The notes under the pieces are model-generated. The model saw only the letters and a list, made by a program, of their open reading frames with translations, had not been told where the DNA came from and did no database searches. The position numbers were made by a program, and so were the translations under genes. A DNA stretch of 64,000 bases from Prostheceraeus crozeri. Lineage: Eukaryota > Platyhelminthes > Polycladida > Euryleptidae. Location: assembly GCA_907163375.1 (NCBI GenBank), contig CAJQUW010011247.1:1-64000 (forward strand). The letters run 5' to 3'. Shown here piece after piece: positions 8,645-19,468 of this stretch (position 1 is its first letter; each line of letters opens with the position of its first letter).

Positions 8645-8857
8645 AGGAATGATAGATGTGAGTGTAGTGAGTGGCACTCGATCCCGTCGACAGCCCGAAG
8701 GCCTTGTACCGATCACTAGGGAAGTGAGAGATCTTCCCCGATACCCGCTCTTTACAGCTGAAGACATCATTGTCACTGCCCCGAAGTGGTAACAGGAACG
8801 CCGAGTCAAAGGTAGTGATCAGTAGCTGGGATCTAACCCCTCAAAGCTGCCTTAGAC
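8645..8857 (-). ncRNA. Hairpin-rich ~195-nt repeat, possible non-coding RNA (copy 2, element B)
   Basis: Near-identical direct duplicate of 8330-8540, separated from it by about 100 bases of A/T-rich sequence. The same internal stem pairs are kept. Element A has only one copy, so copy number varies between family members. Confidence 0.4.
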
Positions 8858-9124
8858 TGAGTTAAATTTCAAATCTGATAGCATATTTGAACTCAGGATA
8901 CTTGAAAACCTTAGTCTATATGTTAAAACTTTGAAAAAAGTGAAAATTAAGAATTTTTAAAAAATTCCGCATTTTACTACTCATACTACTTTTAAAAAAT
9001 TTTATCAGTAGTAAAGACACTATCAAACTCTATCATACAAACTTTGAAGTAGCAAGATAGCTTGCCTACTTCAAAAGATAGAGTCCTTTGCAACCCGATA
9101 TCGGGAGCTCAGAGCGACGACCGT

Positions 9125-9185
9125 CGCTTACCTCGTCTTTCGATGAAGTGATCAGACTTGCGTTGTCGGGGGTTTATATATGCTC
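9125..9185 (-). promoter_or_regulatory. TATA promoter and leader-exon donor of the coiled-coil gene (element B)
   Basis: On the minus strand GCATATATAAACCCCC is followed by a short leader and then GACGAG/GTAAGC, a good splice donor. The matching acceptor CTTACAG lies just before the start codon of the gene at 8226. The same arrangement exists at 34804-34853 in element A. Confidence 0.55.
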
Positions 9186-9474
9186 GGAAGAAAACTTAAA
9201 ATGGCTCTATCTCCGAAAGTATTCATCGTAGCGACATGCGGTTTGTTGCAAACGATTTGTCTCATCATTCTTTACAATATGACACCTCAACCATTCTCAT
9301 ATGACCACGGGAAGTTGGTCCGTCAGCACATGTGCATGTAACATGCCACAAGTGAAAAAATTCCTAAGTGTGGGAGCTCCAGTGTGGTGAAAATTTTGAA
9401 AAATTTAAAACTTCCGAATTTTGACCTGGGACCTTTACCAAAGTTTGTTTCAAGAAATTTTGTCCGAACGAGGG

Positions 9475-11560
9475 GGGGGGACGTCAGCGAAATTTGATGA
9501 AAAATGTTTTGGTGACGGTCCCAGGTCGAAATTCCACACTTTGGAAAATTTTCAAAATTTTACCCATACAAAGTCACTCTGACACTTAGGATTTTTTCAG
9601 GTAAGCGAGCTCCGACCTAAAATCTTGTAACCGCTCTAACTTTTGAACGAAGACAGATAGGAACAAGCCGATTGTTTCACTGAATTTGTCTCACTCTTAG
9701 CTTTCAAACGAGCTATCGCACGACAAAATCCGTCCACTAGAAGCCAAAATCGAAGCAAGCTGTCCAGAGGGGGGGGGGAGGTCAGTGAAATTTGATGAAA
9801 AATGTTTTGGTGACGGTCCCAGGTCGAAATTCCACACTTTGGAAAATTTTCAAATTTTTACCCATACAAAGTCACTCTGACACTTAGGATTTTTCAGGTG
9901 AGCGAGCTCCGACCTAAAATCTTGTAACCGCTCTAACTTGTGAACGGCTGGTCCGATTGACTCGCAACAAAAAATGTTGTCGAGCAGTTTTTTCTCCTCT
10001 TTCAAACGAGTAGCTGTAAGACAAAATCCGTCCACTAGAACCAAAGTTAGAAGATTGTTGTCGGGGGGGGGGGGGGGTCAGCGAAATTTGATGAAAAATG
10101 TTTTGGTGACGGTCCCAGGTCGAAATTCCACACTTTGGAAAATTTTCAAAATTTTACCCATACAAAGTCACTCTGACACTTAGGATTTTTTCAGGTAAGC
10201 GAGCTCCGACCTAAAATCTTGTAACCGCTCTAACTTTTGAACGAAGACAGATAGGAACAAGCCGATTGTTTCACTGAATTTGTCTCACTCTTAGCTTTCA
10301 AACGAGCTATCGCACGACAAAATCCGTCCACTAGAAGCCAAAATCGAAGCAAGCTGTCCAGAGGGGGGGGGGAGGTCAGTGAAATTTGATGAAAAATGTT
10401 TTGGTGACGGTCCCAGGTCGAAATTCCACACTTTGGAAAATTTTCAAATTTTTACCCATACAAAGTCACTCTGACACTTAGGATTTTTCAGGTGAGCGAG
10501 CTCCGACCTAAAATCTTGTAACCGCTCTAACTTGTGAACGGCTGGTCCGATTGACTCGCAACAAAAAATGTTGTCGAGCAGTTTTTTCTCCTCTTTCAAA
10601 CGAGTAGCTGTAAGACAAAATCCGTCCACTAGAACCAAAGTTAGAAGATTGTTGTCGGGGGGGGGGGTCAGCGAAATTTGATGAAAAATGTTTTGGTGAC
10701 GGTCCCAGGTCGAAATTCCACACTTTGGAAAATTTTCAAAATTTTACCCATACAAAGTCACTCTGACACTTAGGATTTTTTCAGGTAAGCGAGCTCCGAC
10801 CTAAAATCTTGTAACCGCTCTAACTTTTGAACGAAGACAGATAGGAACAAGCCGATTGTTTCACTGAATTTGTCTCACTCTTAGCTTTCAAACGAGCTAT
10901 CGCACGACAAAATCCGTCCACTAGAAGCCAAAATCGAAGCAAGTTGTCCAGAGGGGGGGGGGAGGTCAGTGAAATTTGATGAAAAATGTTTTGGTGACGG
11001 TCCCAGGTCGAAATTCCACACTTTGGAAAATTTTCAAATTTTTACCCATACAAAGTCACTCTGACACTTAGGATTTTTCAGGTGAGCGAGCTCCGACCTA
11101 AAATCTTGTAACCGCTCTAACTTGTGAACGGCTGGTCCGATTGACTCGCAACAAAAAATGTTGTCGAGCAGTTTTTTCTCCTCTTTCAAACGAGTAGCTG
11201 TAAGACAAAATCCGTCCACTAGAACCAAAGTTAGAAGATTGTTGTCGGGGGGGGGGGGGTCAGCGAAATTTGATGAAAAATGTTTTGGTGACGGTCCCAG
11301 GTCGAAATTCCACACTTTGGAAAATTTTCAAAATTTTACCCATACAAAGTCACTCTGACACTTAGGATTTTTTCAGGTAAGCGAGCTCCGACCTAAAATC
11401 TTGTAACCGCTCTAACTTTTGAAGGAAGACAGATAGGAACAAGCCGATTGTTTCACTGAATTTGTCTCACTCTTAGCTTTCAAACGAGCTATCGCACGAC
11501 AAAATCCGTCCACTAGAAGCCAAAATCGAAGCAAGCTGTCCAGAGGGGGGGGGGGACGTC
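9475..11560. repeat. Poly-G-bounded satellite next to the terminal repeat of element B
   Basis: Tandem units of about 295-300 bp, each opening with a G8-G13 run followed by (GA)CGTCAGCGAAATTTGATG. Two unit types alternate: A carries AACGAAGACAGATAGGAACA, B carries AACGGCTGGTCCGATTGACT. They form about 3.5 dimers of ~593 bp. Repeated open frames of 64-93 residues in it are translations of the satellite, not genes. The shared element A array (32760-34510) has a different unit order. Confidence 0.9.
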
Positions 11561-12200
11561 AGCCGAAAATTTTTTCTCTCCGATTTCGCTGGAAACATCC
11601 TTCCTAACCCAAAATTTCACGTAGATTCCGAATCTGGACTCCGTTTTCTCATCCGATGCTTCGTTTGGGCGCTACACACCAAAACGTCCCACATTCTATG
11701 TCAAAATTTTGAAGAAACAGTTTTTCTCGCCGATTGCCTTGAAACTCACCCTACCGATGCAGAATTTCACGCTGAATCCGAATCTGACCTCCGTTTTCTC
11801 ATCCGACCACTCCTTCCACTCGAAACAACCCATTTTACAACCCAACATTCAGCAGATTGCACCAAAAACATCACACACTATAGCCTCAAGACTAATCCTG
11901 GCGGTCGCCCACGTCAACCTAGACGGTCGCCCACGTCAACCAGGCGGTCGGACCAACGCACCCGAGTCTCACACTCTGTTGTTGCAGAGGGGGGGGGACG
12001 TCAGCGAACATGTTGTGAACGTGGACCCACCCGGCCGGCACACCACGACAGACCACAACCTCTGTCGTTCCAGAGGGGGGGGGGGACTCAGACACGAAGC
12101 ACCACGGCGGCCGACCACGACACTCTGCCGTGCCAGAGGGGGGGGACGCAGCGATGGCCGCCATCTTGCGCGGTCCAGAAGTGGAGTTTTGCTTACTACT
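11545..12200. repeat. Terminal inverted repeat of Polinton B
   Basis: Matches both ends of element A (32134-32790 inverted, 55600-56180 direct) and ends with GCTTACTACT at 12200, the Polinton-typical CT-3' end (AG-5' on the other strand). It contains three separate CAGAGGGGGGG tracts followed by ACGTCAGCG, ACTCAGACACG and ACGCAGCG, which resemble the satellite unit boundary and may be its source. Confidence 0.85.
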
Positions 12201-13130
12201 GAGGTGAACAGGTGGTTGTGATATGATTAGCTTCAAGTAACGTGAGGACAAGTTATTATGTGCATCTATCAAGATGGAGAGGAGTAAAGGAAGGCATGGC
12301 AATTGACATTTTTCCACAAGAACTAAAATTCCAATACTTAGATTATGATTTTTATTCAGGGATTTTAGGCAGGAATTGACAAATCCTATCTAAACAGAAT
12401 AACGACTGCAATTTAAGTTAACAAAGGAGATCAGCACCTTTGATTCCCTGACCGCACTCTCCTGACCAGGGAATCGAGCTGAAGTCCGCGGTGGAGACGA
12501 GTTCGCACCTTCTTCACGAGGCGCGAACGGAAGACGTTACCAAAAGAATGCGAATAGAAACATAAGTAATCTTCAAGTAATCCAATTGGACAGCTTATTG
12601 TCTGCAGCGAGACTGCATTACAGCATGTCATTCGACTATGTCACACAGCATGTTTGACAATAGAGGTGCATCGTAATATATTGAATATCTAAAGAGAAGG
12701 AGAGCAATTATTATCAAAAAGAATAAAACATTAACCTGTCGACATCACTTAGAATTTACTTGTGTCTTTACTCACTTTACTTTTGTGATTTCCATGGATT
12801 TAGATTCGGTTTCTGGGTCAGGCGAGTGCGGGCGTGATATCGTAGCTGTTGGCATCTTTCATTGACTTTGTAGCTGTCTTTCTCTTTAGATGGTCAGGGA
12901 TGGTGCATGATGGATTGGAAGATGAAAGAGAAATTGCAATCTATCAATAAATGGAATACAAACGAAGAAATTTCCTTTCTGCATCACAATTGGATTCTAA
13001 TCTATTTCAGGCAATCAATGTATTCGTTTCAAAAGTCTGAAATAGCTGAAAATATTGTCAAATTATTCAAATGATGAAACTAAATAGCATTTGATTCCTT
13101 CCAAACACTTACCATGTGAACACTAACAAA
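12201..13130. other. Host DNA without recognisable genes
   Basis: This A/T-rich stretch follows the Polinton B terminus. No open frame resembles a known protein and no repeat family is recognised. The first bases (GAGGTG) should be the target duplication of element B. Confidence 0.5.
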
Positions 13131-13139
13131 AGTTAGTCA

Positions 13140-13515
13140 ATTACAATGTCCAGTTTCAGGTTAAATGTCGTAGCCCGTTCACCGAGCCATGGGCGTCCCT
13201 CGAAGATGGTCACAATGCACGTTCTTCTTCGTCTTCCTCTCTTCGCCTTCGATCGTCGCCAACACCAGGCTGTCGGGTCTCTGCTTCCAATGCGCGTACT
13301 TTGCGCATTTCCTCCGCTTGATAGTCTCCAGCAGTCCATTGTTTTCTGGCACTTCCACTTTGTCTCGCACCCATTCGCTTGTTTTCCGCTGACACCAGCT
13401 GATCCGTAGGGGTCTCCGCGAAGCCCACATCTCGAACGCATTGATTCTCCTTTCGTCAATTACAGTGTACGAGGGAGTAATATGATGAAACTCTATTTCA
13501 TTATTTCGTTTCAAT
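13140..13515 (-). pseudogene. LINE fragment (C-terminal region after the reverse transcriptase)
   Basis: Minus-strand translation shows DERRINAFEMWASRRPLRIS ... LLETIKRRKCAKYAHW ... REERKTKKN-like text in overlapping frames. This is the well-known C-terminal part of RTE/L2-like non-LTR retrotransposon polyproteins (pattern DERR-x-AFEMWxxRRxLRISW ... LLxTIKRRK). Reading shifts between frames, so at least one frameshift is present, and only the last ~120 codons are kept. It is a 5'-truncated dead copy, different from the LINE that starts 45 bases downstream. Confidence 0.7.
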
Positions 13516-13559
13516 GTGATATATAATCGAATGAGTTGACACTATTGTTTTTTTGCAGA

Positions 13560-15500
13560 ATTTTTACCCCCTAGCACAGCTATGAGACATGAACGAAACA
13601 AATAAAATAAAAAATGCAGACCTTCTAGTCTGATTAGGCTGTCCCCATCAGAAACCTGTTCGCACTCCTCTTGAAAGTATCAAGATTGTATTGGTCAGGG
13701 AAAGTAGTCTGGGGAAACTGATTCCAAAGCTGTTCCGTGCGAACAAAGGAGCTTTTCGAGCTACTCACAGTACGTCCATGTTCTAAGTTCACATGATAGC
13801 ATGTGAGTGCATTAGCTCTGCGTGTGTTTCTGAAGAAGATCTTGAGCTTGGGTACGCACTCATTTACTGCAGAGATGCTTCTACCGAAATAGTATCTGTG
13901 AAAGAGACTGAGTGAAGCAACATCTCGTCTGACGGAGAGCGGCTGCAACTTGTTAGCAAGTTCTTCACCCACGATATTCTTGACACGTTTCGCAACTCGT
14001 TCAAGGAGGTGAAGATGTCTTTGTTAAGCGCCGGCCCACAGATGACAACAATACTCCATCAGAGGACGAATAGTGGACTTGTAAAGATAGCAGACAGTCT
14101 GTGGTAGAAGATGATCGATAGAGACTACCAATGCGTTGAGCTGCCTGCTTGCTAATGGAGTAGATGTATGGTTTCCATGATAAATCTTTCGTAACCGTCA
14201 ATCCAAGGAAAGAGATGGAATCTTGCTCTCTGATCCTGTTATCTGACATCTTAATGCTATGATGATCATCATCTCCTTTAAGTCGTGAGTGCAGAATACT
14301 CTGACTTTTTGAAGGATTGAAAGAAGCAAGCCAATTGGCTCCCCATTCTGAGACCCTGCGTAAGTCTTCATTAAGAACGTCGCATAACTGCTGACGTTGC
14401 TGAGTGTTTTTAGCGAGTCGCTCATTGGAATTGAAGAGTGTTGTGTCATCTGCATACATCGCCAATTTACTCACGAGGCAGTCTGGGAGGTCATTGATGT
14501 ACAGCAGAAAAAGAGTGGGTCCCAAAATTGACCCTTGAAGTACTCTTGCATTGACAAGCTTCGTGGAGCACTTTTGACCATCTTAGACAAAATATATCTG
14601 CCGGTCACTAAGGAAAGAAGATAGAAGTTTGTGGAGTTGATCAGTAACTCCATAAGACTTAAGCTTCCTATGGAGTCCCTGATGCCAGACTTTATTTAAT
14701 GCCTTTGAAATATCCAGGGCGATTGACCTCGTCTCACCTTGTCTGTCAAGAACACGACTCACATGTTCAGTGACATATGAAAGAAGATGTGCAGTTGATC
14801 GAGAGTGCCTGAAGCCATTCTGTTCTTATGATGGAAGGTTTTGAGTTTCGAAAAAGTTAACAATATGTTTGCTAATCAATTTCAAAAATCTTGGCAGCAA
14901 TTAGAAGCAGGCTGATTGGACGGTAACTAGATGGAAGAGATGAGTCAGAACCTTGCTTTGGAACTGGAACCACGGAAGCTACTTTCCAACAAGAGGGAAA
15001 CTCACCGGTGGATACACATCTACTGAACAGTTTGGATAAAATGGGAGAAAGCTCAGGTGAGGGATGCTTGGAGACCGAAACCGGGATGCCATCTGGTCCA
15101 CTAGACTTAGAGGTATCGAGACCTGCGATGATCTGTTTGACGTTTCGGACTGCGACTGATGGAGAAGTAACAGTCATCAGTGCGCGTGGCAATTGAAGGT
15201 GAAATTCTACCTCCATCGTCCAATGTTGAATTCTTGGAAAACTCCTTGCAAAGAAGCTCAGGTTTGTCTGCTGAAGTTGTGGCCATAGAAGTACTGACTT
15301 CGGCATGACGAAGTGCTGGGATGGAGGATTTGCTCCTGTTGGTGATATTTTTTTCTCCTCCAGAAGTCCTTGGAGCCAAGCTTTTGGGTAGCATTCGATT
15401 TGTGTACATCCAAAGCGTAACGGCTTTTGACCTGATGTATGGTTTCCTTGGAATTTCTTCGTGCGGTATTGTGCAATTCATGCAAAGTGTAAATATGGAG
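13560..15500 (-). mobile_element. Degenerate LINE, 5'-truncated, reverse transcriptase to 3' end
   Basis: Minus-strand frames give, in order: a linker region (15258-15485), early RT with SGPDGIPVSVSKH and ...YRPISLLLIAAKIFE (14872-15306), the RT palm with GPTLFLLYINDLPD and MYADDTTLF (14001-14525), and a C-terminal segment ending FPDQYNLDTFKRSANRFL (13634-13972). The pieces lie in different frames with stops between, so it is a dead copy. The endonuclease domain is absent, consistent with 5' truncation. The 3' end is near 13560, where an A/T-rich tail (minus-strand TTTTTTATTTTATTTG) is followed by unrelated sequence. Non-LTR clade not assigned. Confidence 0.8.
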
Positions 15501-15549
15501 CTACATCCTCAGTTGAATAATGAGAGCAGACCTGAATAGCTGTCAATAC

Positions 15550-16390
15550 CTGGAATCATCAGCAGACCTAGTTCATATCTCTCAATCAACATCGGCACAA
15601 CTCCCTATTTAGACATACAGCCCCACCGCGGAAATTTCACTTAATATGCTAGCGATGTAGCTCAAATTTACTCATGGTATTTGCTTTGTGTATTAAAGAA
15701 GGAGTTGTGTGGATAATATTTCCATTTGACGAATTTATTATAGAGAAATAATGAGTCTAAGATATAAACTTTTCACTTGATAAGATGATTGCAATCTAGT
15801 AGGTGAAGCTCGCGTGTTCCCTATTGCGAGTTAGTTCTGCATTCTGCTTTCTTGGCCATTTACAGAAGTCAAAGGGAGACGGATATTTTCACATCAATCA
15901 TATTTTCATGATTTCGCATGCTGCCATTACAAGCAACAACTTCAGAATAGCACACTGCCAAATGCAAGTGAAGCCATCTCTGTGGTCATACGATACATGG
16001 ATAGCATTCTGCCTATCGCAAATGTAGGTAGCAGAATGACCTAATGATGGTAGTTTATGCTTTTGACGGCGGCGCATTCATTCATTGGTACATAATTAAA
16101 TGAGGTAGTAGTAGTAGTAGTAGTGTTGTATGCTTTGTATTTGATTGAAAAACGTGCAATACAAGTCAAGAAGTAATATCATACACAGAATAACATTGTT
16201 GTAAAATACACTGTAGAACGTTATGCACAATTGTTAGAGTTCACAGCCTGAGTAGTAAACAGGAAAAAAGAACGAGATCTTACAGTTGTGCGCGTGTGAC
16301 TGGAATTTCCGTGTGCGCGGCAGAATCTTTGGAATCAGCGAAGAAAGAATATTCAGCAGAATGCTACAAACATGCAGAAATAACTTTTTC
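15550..16390. other. Spacer between two LINE remnants
   Basis: No gene is recognised. It contains a short (GTA)n microsatellite at about 16103-16123. Open frames are short and unlike known proteins. Confidence 0.5.
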
Positions 16391-16399
16391 GATAATGAA

Positions 16400-18880
16400 A
16401 GTCGTCCTGATGCTACCGAGTTCGAAGTGCCTTCACATTATCGATGTGAATCTCCATAAAAAACGACTCTGTGTGCTCTTTTGTCGATCGCTCCAACTGT
16501 TGAGACTGCTTCTTATTCATGCCACAAAAGCATGAACATGCGTATTCCACAACTGAGCGAACATGCAATATACGAGCATAAATACTGTGCAGTTCAGTTT
16601 TGGAAACATGTGGACGGAGTAAGCGTAGAGCCTGCAATCGGGAAATGGATTTTGATCTGATCGATTCGATGTGTCGTCCGAAACTCAAACTCTTGTCGAT
16701 TGTGACACCAAGGATTTTCATATGGTCCACAGCTTCAGAACTATAGATATCCGATACTTGCTGAAAGCGCCCACAGTACATAATCTTTGTTTTTGAAGAA
16801 TTCAGTCGCAGTTCTTTCTTAAGACACTAGCTTTGTGCATTGGCCATTTCGTCGGAGATTCGGTTTTGGATGTCAACCCATTTTGGCAAAGGGACGACGA
16901 GATAAATGTCATCTGCATATTTGACAACATGAGTATCGATGTTTGCAGGAACAAAGTCATTGGTGTAGACACAGAAAAGGTAAGGACCGAGTACGGATCC
17001 CTGAATAACACTCGATGTTATAGAATAAGGAGCACTTAGGAGATTTTCAACTCGTACAACATTTGAACGTTCATGAAGAGAACTGCGAGGCCATATGACA
17101 AAACCAGGAGGGAAATTGCTGTTTAGAAGCTTTCTAAGGAGCATGGAATGTGACAATCAAGTGCCTTGGAGAGATCTATACTTATTATGGCTGCCCCAAT
17201 ATATGCAGGATCATCAAATAACCTCGTAGCTTGGTCGTGTATATCAATAAGTGCTGTTACCGTAGAAGCTCCTTGCCGAAAACCGTGTTGATCTCTTCCA
17301 TATTCTCGTATAAAAAGAAGTAAGCATTTTCTTATGAATTACACGTTCCATAATTTTCCCGACAGTAGGGAGAATAGCAATCAGCCGTAAATTAGTCTGC
17401 AGGAATAGTTTTAGGAAGGGGCATGGTAACTCCAAATTTTAGAGAGTCTGGAAAGATTCTCATGCGAACTGAATTACATATAATTGAAGTAATGAATACT
17501 GATAGAATGTCAGAAGGTTCACGATTAATTATGTCTGGAACATCATTGTGAGAGTTAGCTATACCTGGCTTAATCCTCTTCATCAAACTTTCAACGTCGT
17601 GCCGCGTCACTTCAACATCCCAACGATCGTCGACATGAAGACTGAAAGAATCTGCGTTCAAGGGGTGTGAGTTATACAGAGATTCACGTATATCACATAG
17701 CAACTGATCGAAATTTCCTTGATGAGGCAGGACATCAAATAGACTTCTGTTGCGAGAGGATGAGCCAGTTATCTCCTTTGTCATTTTCCAGATACCTCCA
17801 CCTGATCTCTTGATTTTTGAAGCCCATATATCCTTTGCTATTTTTATTTCATTCTTCGCTTTTCCTTTGAGTTTGTTAAGGTGCACCCATCCTTTATTCC
17901 AATATGCTCTCCATTTCTCGTTGATGACATGTTTCGTTATTGGCGTCATCCACTTGGGATCGCGATCGGTCATGATGAAGTCACAGGTTGGTACGTTTAA
18001 GTCTACTAACTCACGTAGAGATTTTAAGAAAAAGTCACATTGTTGGTTCACATCTGAAGAAAGCAATCTGTCACTGTTTTTGCAAGAGAAGGATTGAAAA
18101 GCAAGTCGCAGCTTGGAGATGTTTGAAGGGCGGAGGTCGTAGACACTTACATGACGAACTGAGCTTGTGTGGGAAACCCCTTGGGCTTTTGGAGCAAAAG
18201 TCAGCATCTTATGATCCGCATTGCCAATAGGAAAATCGTACATTACACATTTGTAATCGTAGACATCAGTCAAGCCGTCTGATACTAGAACAACATCTAG
18301 AATACTATTGCCCCTGGTTGGCTTTCAGACAATATTCACAAGTTGTAACTCATTACACAACATGTTTGTGTTCAGTTGAGTAAAATCACCGAGAAAAGCA
18401 GTGTTGAAATTCGGAAAAAGCAGTAGAGTGTGGTCTACTAAAGTAATGAAATATGAGAAGATTTCGCTCGATGTAGATGAGTAGATATTGGGGGAATGTA
18501 AGCGTTGATTGCTATCAATTTCATGTCAAAGAGTATTACAACACACACGTCGATGGCCAGAGGTGCAGGAAAAGGAAATGACAAAAGTTTGCAGTGTAAA
18601 TTACAGCGTGTATATATCATAGTTCCTCCACATCTTCTATTATTCCGCTCACACCTTGCAATATCAAAACCATTTATGGACACGTGGCTGTTCTGAATAG
18701 AGTCATCTAACCAGGTCTCTGTCACACAGATTATGTCTGGATTCTTCAGGGTTGCATGACCAATGAACCCTATATAAGGTATAATAACAAGTTCAAAATA
18801 ATTGCTAAACGTGGATAGTTGTCTCTGACGATTGACAAAAATTGTGAGAGCGTGTTTATGACTCCCCTTATTTCAAGTCA
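16400..18880 (-). mobile_element. Degenerate CR1/L2-like LINE with endonuclease and reverse transcriptase
   Basis: Minus-strand frames show an APE-type endonuclease end (PDIICVTETWLDDSI near 18700-18750 and NGFDIARCERNNRRCGGTM), a linker plus RT N-terminus in one long frame (17392-18273, 293 residues, ending ...KFGVTMPLPKTIPAD), the RT core with VIQGSVLGPYLFCVYTNDF and VVKYADDIYLV (16827-17156), and the post-RT region with KILGVTIDKSLSF (16413-16781). The frames do not connect without shifts, so it is a pseudogene copy. It is a different element from 13560-15500. The upstream limit near 18880 is approximate. Confidence 0.8.
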
Positions 18881-18889
18881 GAGTGTTGT

Positions 18890-19466
18890 CATACTTCTTT
18901 CACTTAATTACTGATGAATATTCCAAGGGTCATTGAAAATGAAAAGATTGTTCTAGGATCTTTCTTGATTCAAGTACTCTACTCATCAAAGTCTGAAATC
19001 TGACATAAGATTTAATAGGTAGGTTATGGACATCTCAGATCCATAAAATTTCGTACTTTGGTCTTCGTGGTTATACCTATCCATTCGTTTTTCAAATATC
19101 ACCGTCTGTGATCTTTACAATATTTTTACTTGCATGAAGTCAAAAATCTTTGCAGGTCTTGTCAGTGGTAAAATTTGTTGTTTTACAGCATTTGAAAAAT
19201 GTAGTCCAACCAGGTGGACTGAAAGAGAGGATAAGGACGGAATGTGCTCGAACATTTGGGATGTGCACTGATCTTCCTCTGATCTTTGTTCTTGGTCAGC
19301 ACTGCCTTATTGCAGTCTCCTAAATCTGATTTCAGTACTTTCATTTATAGCATCAACGAAATGATTATTGGGATGTTTAATCACAACGCTTGTCATTTTA
19401 ATGCAGATTGGTCCTACCATTCTCTGCTGTAATACATTAGATTCTCATTTCGCGGTCTTTTTCAGT
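18890..19466. other. Host DNA without recognisable genes
   Basis: Between the LINE remnant and the Tigger element. No coding region or repeat recognised. Confidence 0.5.
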
Positions 19467-19468
19467 TA

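Larger units (their letters stand above)
1..12200 (-). mobile_element. Polinton/Maverick element B, partial (runs off the left window edge)
   Basis: The segment from 12200 back to about 5596 is an inverted near-copy of the first 6.4 kb of the whole-looking Polinton at 32134-56180, including its terminal repeat, which ends here with GCTTACTACT at 12200. Beyond 5596 the two elements part completely: this one carries a block of small accessory genes and a minisatellite where the other has its PolB region. The far end lies outside the window, so target duplication, length and completeness cannot be judged; the visible part looks well preserved. The adjoining host bases GAGGTG (12201-12206) would be the expected target duplication. 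Close similarity to the other copy suggests a young family. The other end, PolB, integrase and capsid genes are presumably upstream of position 1 (inference). Confidence 0.85.

Noticed and set aside
9850-11358. Repeated open frames of 64-93 residues in the poly-G satellite (also 33228-33810)
   Set aside because: They recur only because the 295-bp satellite unit recurs, on both strands, and run through homopolymer tracts; no gene signals.
16103-16140. let-7-like string TGAGGTAGTAG ... GTTGTATG
   Set aside because: It is a (GTA)n microsatellite with accidental resemblance; no complementary star arm follows within hairpin distance.
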